Shown here piece by piece: positions 7,838 through 20,391 of a stretch of DNA of 64,000 bases. Location: assembly GCF_030816965.1 (NCBI RefSeq), contig NZ_JAUSYQ010000002.1:8670001-8734000 (forward strand), given 5' to 3'. The position numbers and the translations under genes were made by a program. Each line of letters opens with the position of its first letter. Position 1 is the first letter of the stretch. The stretch comes from Streptomyces canus (GTDB lineage: Bacteria > Actinomycetota > Actinomycetes > Streptomycetales > Streptomycetaceae). The notes beneath the pieces were generated by a model. It made no database searches. It saw only the letters and a program-made list of their open reading frames with translations, and was not told where the DNA came from.

Positions 7838-10153
7838 TCATTCGGGTTGCTGGGTGGCCCAGGTGGCGATCTGGGCGCGGGAGGTGAAGCCGAGCTTGGT
7901 GAGGATGTGCTCGACGTGGCCTTCGGCGGTCCGTCGGGAGATCACCAGTTTGGCGGCGATCTCCTTGTTGCTCAGGCCCTGCGCGATCAGGGCCGCTACC
8001 TCGCGCTCCCGGCGCGTCGGTGTGAGCGCCCCGCCCGCCGCAGGCCCGGTCCTGATCCTGGCCGGGGCTCGGGTCGGCGCTTTCTCGCCCAGGGCATAGA
8101 CGTAGGCATCCTCCCAGGAGAAGTCCTCGCCGATTGTGACGGCCGCCTGGAACGCGGCCTGCCCCAGTGCCTGGCGAGCCCGCTCCACGCACCGGTCGCG
8201 GGCGGCGAGCTCCCGGGGCGCCAAGAAAAGCGGAGAGGTCTCCAGGACATTCCAGTGGAGTCGCGCCGCACCGAGCAGCCGGGCCGCCCGCTCGTGCCGG
8301 CCTTCCTCGCCCGCGATCCAGGCCAGCGCCTCGAGGCTGAAGCCGCAGCTGAGCCGATCGTTGAAGGCGCGCCCGAGGCGGAGGCATTCCTGCAGCAGCG
8401 CAGTGGCGCGGGGTAGGTTTCCCTGGCGGAGCATCTCGAGGCCGACGATCCACAGGGGGTAGGCCCTCCCCCAGGTGTTGCCGACGTCCTCCCACAGAGC
8501 GATCGCCTCTTCCCCGAGTTCGACGGATCGCGGGTCGCCGAACAGAGAGGCTGCCCGGGCGAGCACTACTAGCGAAAGTGCGGTGCCGACGCGGTCGCCG
8601 AGTGCTCGATGGCGCTGCAGTGCCTCGGTGGCCACGGCGATGCCGCCGGGCAGGTCGCCTTGGCTCATGGTGCACACGGCGGTCCACATGAGAGTCCGGG
8701 CCAGGGCGGACTGATCGCCGAGCCGCTCGGCAAGGGCTCTTCCTTCCGCCAGCAGGGCAACGGCCTGAGCGGTGTCCTCCTGCTGGTTGGTGAACCAGCC
8801 GGCGACCCACAGCGCTTTGGCCCGCTCGGGGCTGTCCTGGGTGTCCTGCGCGAGAGCCCGGCCGAGCCAGCTCCTGCCTTCGGTGAGGGCGCCGGCGAAG
8901 TTCCAGTACAGGCACAGTGCGCCGGCCATCGCCAGCGCCGTCCTGCTGTGACCGGAGTCGTTCAGGCTGTATTCCAGGGCGGCGCGGACATTCGCATGGT
9001 CGGCCTCCAGCCGCGCCACCCACGGCTGTTGGCGGGCGTCGGACCAGTCGTTCTCACCTTCCCACACCAAGCGCCGGAACCAGTCGAGGTGCCGGCCCCG
9101 CCAGAGGTGCTCCTGGCCCCCGTCGGCCAGCTTCTCCCTCCCGTACAGGCGCAGCGTCTCAAACAGCCGGTAGCGCGTACTCGTGCCCCGTTCCTCGCAA
9201 GGCAAGATCGACTTGTCCACCAGCCCGGTCACCAAGTCGAGGATCTCCGGGCCCCCGATACCATCGCCGGAGCACACCTCCTCGGCCGCCTCCAGGTCGA
9301 AGCCGTCGCGGAAGACAGACAGGCGCGTCCACATTTGCCGCTCCTGCTCGGAGCACAGGTCAAAGCTCCAGTCGATCGTGGCGCGCAGAGTCTGCTGCCG
9401 GCGTGCGGCGGTTCGGTATCCGCTGGTCAGCAGCCCGAGCCGGTCATCGAGCCGATGCAGGATCTCCTGGGCCGACATCGCCCTTGCTCGCGCCGCCGCC
9501 AATTCGATGGCCAGGGGAATCCCGTCCAGCCGGTGGCAGATCTCGCCGATCACCTGGATCTTGTCCGCGGTCAGCACGAAATCCGGACGCACTGACTCCG
9601 CGCGCTGGGTGAACAGGCTCACCGCCTCGCACCCCTGCGGCGGGTCCTTGGGGCCGGGCAGTGACAGGGGTGGCACGGGCAGGGTGGTTTCGCCCCGTAC
9701 CCCCAGCCCCTGACGGCTCGTGGCCACGACCTTCAAACCTGGGCTGGCTTCCAGCAGCGCGCCGACCAGCGCGCTGCACGGATCGATTAGGTGCTCGCAG
9801 TTGTCCAGGACCAGCAGCACCTGCCGGCCCGCCAGGTGGTCGCGCAGGATCTCCAGCGGCGGACGGGGCGAGTGCTCGCGCAGCCCCAGCGCGTCCACGA
9901 CCGTCTGGCCCAGCAGCGTGCCGTCCGTGAGCTGGGCCAACTCCACCAGCCACACCCCGCCCGAGAAGGCGCGGCGTACCTGCGCGGCGACCCTGAGCGC
10001 CAGCCGCGTCTTGCCGATCCCGCCCGGACCCGTCAGCGTGACCAGCCGGCCACACGACAGCAGGTCCTTGGCCTGGGACGCCTCACGCCGCCGACCGACG
10101 AAGCTCGTCAGTTCATTCGGCAGCATCCCCACAGTCCGAGAGCCGCTGGTCAT
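7838..10153 (-). CDS. Large ATPase-LuxR transcriptional regulator
   Basis: 771 residues. The N-terminus has a STAND/NB-ARC-like ATPase: Walker A GPGGIGKTRLALR (about 40-52), Walker B VLLVLDNCEHL, then VVATSRQGLGV and GIPLAIELAAARA. The middle is rich in TPR-like helices (about 350-690). The C-terminal LuxR helix-turn-helix is TPTRREREVAALIAQGL then RRTAEGHVEHILTKLG. There is no BTAD domain, so it is smaller than AfsR-type SARPs. Proteins of this layout often control secondary-metabolite clusters. It lies upstream of the terpenoid operon and is transcribed away from it, so a role in controlling that operon is plausible but unproven. Confidence 0.9.
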   Translation of the reverse strand: MTSGSRTVGMLPNELTSFVGRRREASQAKDLLSCGRLVTLTGPGGIGKTRLALRVAAQVRRAFSGGVWLVELAQLTDGTLLGQTVVDALGLREHSPRPPLEILRDHLAGRQVLLVLDNCEHLIDPCSALVGALLEASPGLKVVATSRQGLGVRGETTLPVPPLSLPGPKDPPQGCEAVSLFTQRAESVRPDFVLTADKIQVIGEICHRLDGIPLAIELAAARARAMSAQEILHRLDDRLGLLTSGYRTAARRQQTLRATIDWSFDLCSEQERQMWTRLSVFRDGFDLEAAEEVCSGDGIGGPEILDLVTGLVDKSILPCEERGTSTRYRLFETLRLYGREKLADGGQEHLWRGRHLDWFRRLVWEGENDWSDARQQPWVARLEADHANVRAALEYSLNDSGHSRTALAMAGALCLYWNFAGALTEGRSWLGRALAQDTQDSPERAKALWVAGWFTNQQEDTAQAVALLAEGRALAERLGDQSALARTLMWTAVCTMSQGDLPGGIAVATEALQRHRALGDRVGTALSLVVLARAASLFGDPRSVELGEEAIALWEDVGNTWGRAYPLWIVGLEMLRQGNLPRATALLQECLRLGRAFNDRLSCGFSLEALAWIAGEEGRHERAARLLGAARLHWNVLETSPLFLAPRELAARDRCVERARQALGQAAFQAAVTIGEDFSWEDAYVYALGEKAPTRAPARIRTGPAAGGALTPTRREREVAALIAQGLSNKEIAAKLVISRRTAEGHVEHILTKLGFTSRAQIATWATQQPE

Positions 10154-10223
10154 GACCGAAGCCTATCCCACGGGCCCGGCACCAGGCCAGGCATCAAGAT
10201 CGGCGACGTCATCGGCCCGGCGC

Positions 10224-10916
10224 CGCCCGGCGTCCAGGGCCTTTGCGGCCTCGCAGGACTTCGGCGGGCCTGCGCAGGTGGTGCTGGCCGCAGCGGGCAA
10301 ACGCTCCCGCCGCCCTGTTCGCAGCCGGATACGGAGAAGTAGGTGCCGTTGTAGGTAGTTTCCGGGTCCCCTTCTCGACGCCCGAAGGATCTGATATTTG
10401 CACCACTGGTTTTCGGTGGAGATCGAAGGTTCAACCATGTTTGTACACCAGCCGCCGTGTCCGTCGCGGGACGCGCCCAACCACGCCATGGCCCGCGTTG
10501 TGGCCCTGCACCTCGAGCAGGGACTGTCATGACTCCCACCGCACCCCCCGGCCGTCCCGCCGCACCCGCCCCGCTGAACCGCCTGCTGCGGCTGCGGACC
10601 AAAGCAGCCGCGCTGGCCGCTCTGCGCCTGGCCAGCCGCCGGAGCGGACCCGCCCGCGAGACGGTCTCCTGGCCACTCGAGCGCGCCACGCGGGCTGGCG
10701 CCCGGGCCAGGGAGCTGACCCGCGACCAGCTCGCCGTATGGCACCTGCACGAGCACACCGACACCGCCGAACTCCTGGTCAGCGAGCTGGTCACGAACGC
10801 ACTCACGCACACCCAAGGCCCGATCCGCCTGAGCATCTCCCGCACTGCCGGGCACCGCACGCTGCGCTGCGCCGTCGCCGACGCCTGCCCCACCCGGCCG
10901 CGGCAACGCCGCGCCC
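10224..10916. repeat. 0.69-kb duplication, copy A (inverted copy at 40,020-40,712)
   Basis: This stretch covers the upstream region and first two thirds of the ATP-binding protein gene. The reverse complement occurs at 40,020-40,712. At the gene end of the block, identity stops inside the coding sequence. Confidence 0.8.
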
Positions 10917-11104
10917 ACACCGACGAGGAACACGGACGCGGACTGCACCTGCTCGACCAGCTCTCCGCCCGCTGGGGAACCCAGCGCACCGCGGCCGGCA
11001 AGACCGTCTGGTTCGACCTGCGCGCCCCGGCACGACCGCGTCCGCTCCCCGCAACAGGAGAGCCCGCGAACACCGGCGGGCGGAACTCAGGGATCAGATC
11101 ATAA
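10529..11104 (+). CDS. Anti-sigma-factor-type ATP-binding protein (HATPase_c_2)
   Basis: About 191 residues from ATG 10529, preceded by GAGCAGGGACTGTC. The GHKL ATPase domain has ELLVSELVTNALTHTQGPI (N box) and EEHGRGLHLLDQLSARWG (G box). This is the RsbW/SpoIIAB-like group, very common in Streptomyces, acting as protein kinases or binders of anti-sigma antagonists. The C-terminal tail after LPATGEPA is shared in another frame with the start of the P450 piece, so the natural C-terminus may have been replaced at that junction. Confidence 0.75.
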   Translation: MTPTAPPGRPAAPAPLNRLLRLRTKAAALAALRLASRRSGPARETVSWPLERATRAGARARELTRDQLAVWHLHEHTDTAELLVSELVTNALTHTQGPIRLSISRTAGHRTLRCAVADACPTRPRQRRAHTDEEHGRGLHLLDQLSARWGTQRTAAGKTVWFDLRAPARPRPLPATGEPANTGGRNSGIRS

Positions 11105-11688
11105 CTCTTCTTGTGGCTGGAACAGAGACGTCGGCTAGCACTCTTTCCTGGGCGCTCTACAGGCTTGCTGCGAACCCCAATCTTGTTGATCAGATCCGAA
11201 GCGAAGTGGATGCGCTACCGAGCGATAGGCTCTCTATATCTGCATATCGCAAGGAGCTTCCTGCTACTTTGAACTTTGTCAGCGAGACGCTTCGCATGTA
11301 CCCGGCGATCTGGATGTCCAGTAGAACGTCGGTGAGTACGATTATGCTGGGGAGCAATTCCTTCCAAGCAGGAACTGATTTTTTCTTCAGCTCCTATCAG
11401 CTTCAGCATGACCCTCGAACATTTGAGAGTCCCGAGATTTTTTCTCCCGAGCGCTGGTCAGGGCAACTTCCGCTGTCCTCGCGGCCTGGATTCACTCCTT
11501 TCTCCGGTGGCGGACGAAAGTGTATCGGTGACCGATTCGCTGTGTACGAGATCCTGCACGTACTGATCGCAATTGTGCGACGCTGGGAGGTTTCCCTTGT
11601 TTCGCCCGGAACGGCGATAAAGCCTCGGCGGCTGGCTGCAAATCTCACACCAGAACGCCTCTTCCTGCGCATCGACAAACGCCCCTGA
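11080..11688 (+). pseudogene. Cytochrome P450, C-terminal half only
   Basis: About 200 residues remain. The I-helix ITLLVAGTETSASTLSWAL carries the oxygen-activating AGxET, the K-helix gives ETLR, and the heme loop FSGGGRKCIGDRFAVYE carries the Cys ligand. The N-terminal half is missing; the match begins at ELRDQI, where it abuts the ATP-binding gene. Base composition is visibly lower in GC than upstream genes and similar to ispH, suggesting it came in with the terpenoid operon. It ends about 100 bp before ispH and was probably the first gene of that operon. Confidence 0.8.
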
Positions 11689-11785
11689 GTCTGCCTTGCG
11701 TCCCCTTTCTTTGAAGTTGCGTAGTCAATATCTTTTGGTCGTTAAGTGACCGTCCGCCGTGTCCTCGCCGATGAAAGGTTGGTCC

Positions 11786-12855
11786 ATGCCGATTGAAGCG
11801 AATGGCCAAGACTCAAGTGCGCTTAGCGCCCCCATAAACGGGAAAGTGCTTCTTGCCAGCCCCCGTGGGTGGTGTGCGGGCGTAGACCGTGCTGTAGCCA
11901 CAGTCGAGCGCGCCCTTGAGCAATATGGGCCTCCCGTGTATGTACGCCACGAGATAGTTCACAATGCTCATGTCGTTCGGTCCTTGCAACGCAAAGGCGC
12001 GATTTTCGTGGAGGAAACAGACGAAGTCCCGGACGGTGAGATCGTCATCTTCTCGGCTCATGGGGTATCACCTGCTGTCCGGCAAGAAGCTGATGGCAAG
12101 CGACTTTCCACTATCGACGCGACCTGCCCGTTGGTGACTAAGGTTCACAAGGAAGCTGTCCGTTTTGCCGACGACGGATACGACATTGTACTGATCGGCC
12201 ACCGCGATCATGAAGAAGTGATCGGAACTGTCGGGGAAGCTCCCCATCACATCCAGGTCGTGGAGGACTCAAGCCAAGCCGAAAATATCCAGGTGCGGGA
12301 CCCTTCGCGACTTGTCTGGCTGTCGCAGACAACCCTGTCTGTTGACGAAGTAGAAGAGACCGTCGACGCCATCAGGAGTAGGTTTCCACTGCTTGAATCG
12401 CCACCGAGTGATGATATTTGCTACGCCACCCAGAATCGTCAGTCTGCAGTGAGGGAAATTGCACCCAATTGCGAGCTTCTTCTCGTTGTGGGCTCCCCCA
12501 ATTCCTCGAACTCTGTGCGCCTCGTAGAAGTGGCCCGCGAAAGTGGCGCCGAGGCAGCTTACTTGATCGACTCGGTGGATGAGATCGATGCGTCCTGGCT
12601 TGTGAATGTTACGACGGTAGGGCTCACTAGTGGGGCGTCCGTACCTGAACTGTTGATCAATGAGGTGCTGGAATACCTCGGAGCACGTGGCTACACCGAC
12701 GTCGAGTCTGTGACCGTCGCTGCCGAGACTGTGAAGTTCTCCCTGCCTAAGGAGCTGCGGCGTGATCTGAGGAATCCAGCGGCCTCCGCTCACCTTGATC
12801 CGGTCTTCGGTGATCCCAGCGATGCGCCTGATTCAGATGGTGGAGGGGTGAAGAC

Positions 12856-12859
<4 letters not shown>
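11786..12859 (+). CDS. ispH: 4-hydroxy-3-methylbut-2-enyl diphosphate reductase (MEP pathway)
   Basis: 357 residues from ATG 11786, preceded by AAAGG seven bases upstream. IspH makes IPP and DMAPP from HMBPP with a [4Fe-4S] cluster. The three cluster cysteines lie in [28 protein letters not shown] and [11 protein letters not shown]. The catalytic His/Glu regions YVRHEIVHN and IFSAHGVSP are present. The gene overlaps ispG by ATGA. GC is lower than in ispG and codon choice is mixed, so the two were probably not inherited together. As a cluster-borne copy it would add to a housekeeping ispH elsewhere. Confidence 0.95.
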
Positions 12860-14045
<1,186 letters not shown>

Positions 14046-14049
<4 letters not shown>

Positions 14050-15113
14050 CACAGAACCCTGCCAGCGCATCTTCCCGCTTCCGGACGTCCGCGCCCGCGC
14101 TTATGGAGCACTCGCGCGACCTGTGCGTGCCTGAACTGCGGAAGGCCGTGAGCCGCCTGGCCTCCCCGTTGGACATGGTGGCGGCCTACCACTTCGGATG
14201 GTCCGACCGGCGTGGCAGGCCAACCACAGGTGGTGGCAAGATGCTGCGGCCCGCGCTGGCGTTGCTATCCGCCCAAGCCATAGGCGGCAAACGCGAAGCC
14301 GGGGTTCTCGGCGGCGTGGCTGTCGAGCTGGTGCACAACTTTTCGCTGCTGCACGACGACTTCATGGACGGCGACGAACTTCGGCGCCACCGTGCCACTG
14401 CATGGACGGTATTCAGTCCCACTCTGGCCATCCTGACCGGTGACGCCCTCCTGGCACTCGCCTCCGATGTCCTCCTGAATGGATCAATTCACGATACCCA
14501 GCTCTGCGACCAGGCACGTGCGGTGCGTCGGCTCACCACGGCCAGCCGCAGGCTGATCGACGGCCAGGCCCGCGACCTCGCCTTCGAACGCCGTGCCCAG
14601 ATCAGTGTCCAAGACTGCCTGGACATGGAGGGCGCCAAGACCGGTGCGCTGCTGGGCTGTGCCACGGCCATCGGTGCCGTACTGGCCAGCGCCGACGATG
14701 CCACGGCAGATTCGTTGGAGCGGTACGGCCATCACCTGGGGCTCGCGTTCCAAGCAATTGACGACCTGATGGGTATTTGGGGCGATCCGAAGTCGACCGG
14801 CAAGCCCCGATGGAGTGATCTTCGCAGAAACAAGAAGTCGTTGCCCGTATGTGCCGCCCTCACTGAGGGCGGCACAGCCTCCCGCCAGCTCGCCGAACTC
14901 CTCGCCAGTGCCCACACCGGGAATGAGGCCGAGCAGGAACTCGCTCAGCGCGCCGAACTCATAGAGGCCGCCGGCGGTCGCACCTGGACTCAGCACGAGG
15001 CTCGCCGCCAGCACGAGAAGGCCCTGGACAGTCTCGGTGAGGTCTCCATGCCCGACGAGGTGCGCGAACACTTCGTAACCCTTGCCGAATTCGCCGTTGA
15101 GCGCGAGAGGTGA
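14046..15113 (+). CDS. Polyprenyl (geranylgeranyl) diphosphate synthase 1
   Basis: 355 residues, trans-prenyltransferase family. The first Asp-rich motif is [15 protein letters not shown] and the second is [25 protein letters not shown] motif binds IPP. A Phe lies five residues before the first Asp-rich motif, the pattern seen in many geranylgeranyl diphosphate synthases, so C20 is the likely product. It would build GGPP from IPP/DMAPP made by its neighbours. Its start overlaps ispG by ATGA; dxs begins 6 bp later. A second, distinct synthase is at 32,660. Confidence 0.9.
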
Positions 15114-15119
15114 CAGAAC

Positions 15120-17111
15120 GTGACCATACCCAACACGCGTACCGGTGAGGGTGCCTCCTTGCCGGCGCTTGACTGCACTCCGCTGGCCCGTACCAGCACC
15201 TCACGGCGCCCCCTGCTCGGCCAGATCCGTCACCCGCGCGACCTCGCCTCCTTGACCGCAGAACAACTCACGGAACTGGCTGAAGAGATTCGCTCCTTCC
15301 TGGTCGAAGAAGTTTCAAAGACGGGCGGCCATCTCGGTCCAAACCTTGGGATCGTTGAGCTCACCATCGCCCTGCACCGGACTTTCGACTCCCCGCGTGA
15401 GCGCATCCTGTTCGACACCGGGCACCAAGCTTACGTTCACAAGCTACTTACCGGTCGCCATGACTTCTCGCGCCTGAAGATGAAGGGCGGCCTCTCCGGC
15501 TATCCGTCCCGTGCAGAGTCGGAACACGATGTGATCGAAAACTCACACGCCTCCACCGTTCTCGGCTACGCCGACGGTCTGGCCAGGGCCAACAGGGTGC
15601 AAGGAAAAAGCCGTCCGGTTGTCGCCGTCATTGGCGACGGCGCGCTCACCGGTGGCATGGCCTGGGAAGCACTCAACAACATCGCCGACGAAAGAGACCT
15701 GCCCGTTGTCATCGTCCTCAACGACAACGGGCGCTCCTACTCCCCTACCGTCGGCGGCTTCGCCAGGCATCTGGCCACTCTGCGTACCTCGAACGGCTCC
15801 AAGCGGATTCCTGCCGAGTCCCCTTCCCCACGCAATGCCACGGAAGGCATCGACCCCATCGGCGCTCCAATGGGCATGTTCGATGCTCTCGGCGTTAGGT
15901 ACATCGGTCCCGTTGATGGTCACGACCTGGCGGCGCTGGAGTCGGCGTTTAGAGAAGCACGCTGCGTCGGTGGTCCAGTGATCGTGCACTGCATCACCGA
16001 AAAAGGGCGTGGCTACGAGGCCGCCCTGCAAAATGATGAGGATCGCTTTCACGCCGTCGGTGTCATCCACCCCGAAACCGGCCTGCCGGTGAGTGCCCCC
16101 GGAATGGAGTGGACGACCGTTTTCGGCGAAGAGATGGTCGCCCACGGCCGCAAGCGAAAGGACATCGTAGCGGTCACTGCCGCCATGCTGCATCCGGTCG
16201 GTCTCGCACCTTTCGCCAAGGCCTACCCTGACCGCATCTTTGACGTCGGCATCGCTGAACAGCACGCCGTCGTCTGCGCTGCCGGCCTCGCCACCGGCGG
16301 CTTGCATCCCGTTGTCGCCCTTTACGCGACCTTCCTTAACCGTGCTTTCGACCAAGTCCTGATGGACGTCGCCCTGCACCAGTGTGGTGTGACCTTCGTA
16401 CTTGACCGGGCCGGAATTACCGGCACCGACGGCGCCTCCCACAACGGAATGTGGGACATGTCAATCCTTCAAGTCGTGCCCAGGCTGCGGATAGCTGCGC
16501 CACGGGACGCGGACCAACTGCGCCTTCAGCTGAGTGAAGCCCTTGAAGTCACCGATGCTCCAACCGTCGTCCGCTACGCCAAGGGTGCCGTGGGTCCCGC
16601 AGTCCCAGCCGTCGGGCGGGTGGGAGGAATGGACGTGCTACGCGGCCGCGCAGATGACTCAGCGGACGTGCTGATCGTCTCAGCAGGGACGATGGCGCTG
16701 AACTGTTTGGAGGGAGCCGACCTGCTCGACGCTCAGGGCATCACCTCCACTGTCGTCGACCCGCGCTGGGTCAAGCCGGTCGACCCGGTCCTGCCCAGCC
16801 TGGCTGCCCGGCACCGCGCCGTCATCACCGTTGAAGACAACTGCCGAGTCGGTGGCATCGGCACCGCCATCGCCCAAGCTCTGCGAGACGCTGGAGTTGA
16901 CGTGCCTCTGCAGACCCTCGGAATCCCGCAGGAGTTCCTCGGGCATGCCAAGCGGGAGGAGATCCTGGTCGAGGTCGGTCTCACCGCCGACGGCATCGCC
17001 CGCCAAGCAGCTGCCGCCACCACCGGGCTCACTCCGACGCTCTGCCCACAGATTCCGATATGCAGCGCCACAGCCGTCCCTTGCAGTCCCGCCCCGGCCG
17101 TTGGCCGCTGA
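15120..17111 (+). CDS. dxs: 1-deoxy-D-xylulose-5-phosphate synthase (MEP pathway)
   Basis: 663 residues from GTG 15120. DXS condenses pyruvate and glyceraldehyde 3-phosphate with thiamine diphosphate, the entry and usual control point of the MEP pathway. Seen are [19 protein letters not shown], the ThDP motif [16 protein letters not shown] ending in LNDN, and the pyrimidine-side Glu in [10 protein letters not shown]. Length is slightly over the usual 620-640 because of a C-terminal extension after [10 protein letters not shown] is lower than in korA just downstream. An extra dxs in a cluster is a common way to raise precursor flow. Confidence 0.95.
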   Translation: MTIPNTRTGEGASLPALDCTPLARTSTSRRPLLGQIRHPRDLASLTAEQLTELAEEIRSFLVEEVSKTGGHLGPNLGIVELTIALHRTFDSPRERILFDTGHQAYVHKLLTGRHDFSRLKMKGGLSGYPSRAESEHDVIENSHASTVLGYADGLARANRVQGKSRPVVAVIGDGALTGGMAWEALNNIADERDLPVVIVLNDNGRSYSPTVGGFARHLATLRTSNGSKRIPAESPSPRNATEGIDPIGAPMGMFDALGVRYIGPVDGHDLAALESAFREARCVGGPVIVHCITEKGRGYEAALQNDEDRFHAVGVIHPETGLPVSAPGMEWTTVFGEEMVAHGRKRKDIVAVTAAMLHPVGLAPFAKAYPDRIFDVGIAEQHAVVCAAGLATGGLHPVVALYATFLNRAFDQVLMDVALHQCGVTFVLDRAGITGTDGASHNGMWDMSILQVVPRLRIAAPRDADQLRLQLSEALEVTDAPTVVRYAKGAVGPAVPAVGRVGGMDVLRGRADDSADVLIVSAGTMALNCLEGADLLDAQGITSTVVDPRWVKPVDPVLPSLAARHRAVITVEDNCRVGGIGTAIAQALRDAGVDVPLQTLGIPQEFLGHAKREEILVEVGLTADGIARQAAAATTGLTPTLCPQIPICSATAVPCSPAPAVGR

Positions 17112-17124
17112 GGCCAGGAGAGCC

Positions 17125-19072
17125 ATGCATACCCCTCCTCATTCACCGACTTCCTCATTGCCGCGTACGGGCAGCCCCCCCATAGAAATTCCCGTTCCAA
17201 GGCACCGTCCCGGCGAATCGCCGTCTGCCAAGCCTGTTCATCGCCTGGACCGGGTGATCATCCGGTTCGCGGGTGACTCCGGTGACGGAATGCAGCTGAC
17301 GGGTGACCGGTTCACCTCCGAGACGGCCTCCTTCGGGAACGACCTCTCGACGCTGCCGAACTTCCCGGCCGAGATCCGGGCACCCGCCGGCACGCTGCCG
17401 GGCGTCTCCTCGTTCCAGCTGCACTTCGCCGACCACGACATCCTGACCCCGGGCGACGCCCCGAACGTGCTGGTCGCGATGAACCCCGCCGCCCTCAAGG
17501 CCAACATCGGCGACGTGCCGCGCGGCGGCGAGATCATCGTCAACACCGACGAGTTCGCCAAGCGCGCCATGGCCAAGGTCGGCTACGCGACCTCGCCCCT
17601 GGAGGACGGCTCGCTCGACGGCTACCGGGTCCACCCGGTACCGCTCACGACGCTGACGATCGAGGCCCTGAAGGAGTTCGGCCTGTCGAGGAAGGAGGCC
17701 GAGCGGAGCAAGAACATGTTCGCGCTCGGACTGCTCTCCTGGATGTACCACCGCCCGACCGAGGGCACCGAGACCTTCCTGCGCCAGAAGTTCGCCAAGA
17801 AGCCGCAGATCGCCGAGGCGAACGTGGCCGCGTTCCGGGCCGGCTGGAACTTCGGGGAGACGACGGAGGACTTCGCCGTCTCCTACGAGGTCGCCCCGGC
17901 CACGAAGGCGTTCCCCACCGGCACGTACCGGAACATCTCGGGGAACCTGGCACTGTCGTACGGCCTGATCGCCGCCGGCCGCCAGGCGGACCTGCCGCCC
18001 TACCTCGGCTCGTACCCGATCACTCCGGCCTCGGACATCCTGCACGAGCTCAGCAGACACAAGAACTTCGGCGTGCGGACGTTCCAGGCGGAGGACGAGA
18101 TCGCCGGCATCGGTGCCGCGCTCGGCGCGGCCTTCGGCGGCTCGCTCGCCGTGACGACGACGAGCGGCCCCGGTGTGGCGCTGAAGTCCGAGACCATCGG
18201 CCTCGCCGTCTCGCTCGAGCTGCCGCTGCTGATCGTCGACATCCAGCGCGGCGGTCCGTCGACCGGTCTGCCCACCAAGACCGAGCAGGCCGACCTCCTC
18301 CAGGCCATGTACGGCCGCAACGGCGAGGCGCCGGTGCCGGTCGTGGCCCCGAGGACGCCCGCCGACTGCTTTGACGCGGCGCTCGACGCCGCCCGCATCG
18401 CGCTCACGTACCGCACGCCGGTCTTCCTGCTCTCCGACGGCTACCTGGCCAACGGCTCCGAACCCTGGCGCATCCCCGAGGTCGACGAGCTTCCCGACCT
18501 GAAGACGCCCTTCGCGACCGGGCCGAACCACGAGCTCGCCGACGGCACCGAGGTCTTCTGGCCGTACAAGCGCGACCCGCAGACCCTCGCCCGCCCCTGG
18601 GCCGTGCCCGGCACCCCCCGCCTGGAGCACCGCATCGGCGGCATCGAGAAGCAGGACGGCACCGGCAACATCTCGTACGACCCGGCGAACCACGAGTTCA
18701 TGGTCCGCACCCGCCAGGCCAAGATCGACGGCATCGAGGTCCCGGACGTCGAGGTCGACGACCCGGACGGCGCGAGGACCCTCGTCCTCGGCTGGGGCTC
18801 CACCTACGGGCCGATCACGGCGGCCGTCCGCCGTATCCGCAGGGAGAACGGCCACATCGCCCAGGCCCATCTGCGCCACATCAACCCCTTCCCGAAGAAC
18901 CTCGGAGAGGTGCTGAAGCGGTACGAGAAGGTCGTGATCCCCGAGATGAACCTCGGCCAGCTCGCCACCCTCGTCCGGGCGAAGTACCTCGTCGACGCCC
19001 GCAGCCACACCCAGGTCAACGGCATGCCGTTCAAGGCCGAGCAGCTCGCCGCCGCCCTCAAGGAGGCCATCG

Positions 19073-19080
<8 letters not shown>
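17125..19080 (+). CDS. korA: 2-oxoacid:ferredoxin oxidoreductase, alpha (fused gamma-alpha) subunit
   Basis: 651 residues from ATG 17125, with AGGAG just upstream. The gamma-type domain comes first (IIRFAGDSGDGMQLTGDRFT, about 45-64), then the pyrimidine-binding alpha domain (YLGSYPITPASDILHELS, then FQAEDEIAGIGAALGA). With KorB it oxidatively decarboxylates 2-oxoglutarate (or a similar 2-oxoacid) with CoA and reduces ferredoxin. Codon use is high-GC and housekeeping-like. The first 40 or so residues, rich in Pro and Ser, look like a join to foreign upstream sequence. It sits between dxs and dxr, where it makes sense as an electron source for IspG and IspH. Confidence 0.9.
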
Positions 19081-20131
<1,051 letters not shown>

Positions 20132-20141
20132 GAAGCAAATA

Positions 20142-20390
20142 ATGGCCTACATCATCGCGATGCCCTGCGCCGACATCAAAGACAAGGCATGCATCGACGA
20201 ATGTCCCGTCGGCTGCATCTAGGAAAGACGGTGGCTCTACATCCATCTTGATGAATGCATGGACTGCGGGGAGCTACGAGAGGACGAACGCCGAGTTTTT
20301 CGACGGACTTGGTTCCCCTCACGGATCCCCACCGCCCGTGGCCGAATCGAGCGCGACCACCCCTTGGTCACAGAATCACCAGGTCTAGCC
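20142..20390 (+). pseudogene. 7Fe ferredoxin, broken by TAG and an internal deletion
   Basis: ATG 20142 follows AAGCAAATA. The first 26 residues, MAYIIAMPCADIKDKACIDE then CPVGCI, match the start of actinobacterial 7Fe ferredoxins. An in-frame TAG then replaces the usual Tyr codon (TAC or TAT). The frame continues with [13 protein letters not shown], where the second cluster starts, but the rest of that cluster (C-x-x-x-CP) is missing. About 40 normal residues are gone before the C-terminal [15 protein letters not shown]. It cannot hold both clusters. It was evidently the electron carrier between KorAB and the Fe-S enzymes IspG and IspH. Confidence 0.8.
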
Positions 20391-20391
20391 C

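Noticed and set aside
10243..11688. A 481-residue open frame ending in P450 sequence
   Set aside because: Only the last 200 residues are P450; the first part is out of frame with the ATP-binding gene and has no protein character.
16831..17124. A longer korA start within dxs
   Set aside because: The added residues are out-of-frame dxs sequence; ATG 17125 has a good RBS.
20218..20220. TAG in the ferredoxin as a recoded amino acid
   Set aside because: The same gene also lacks the second cluster region, so decay is the simpler reading, and no recoding machinery is visible.
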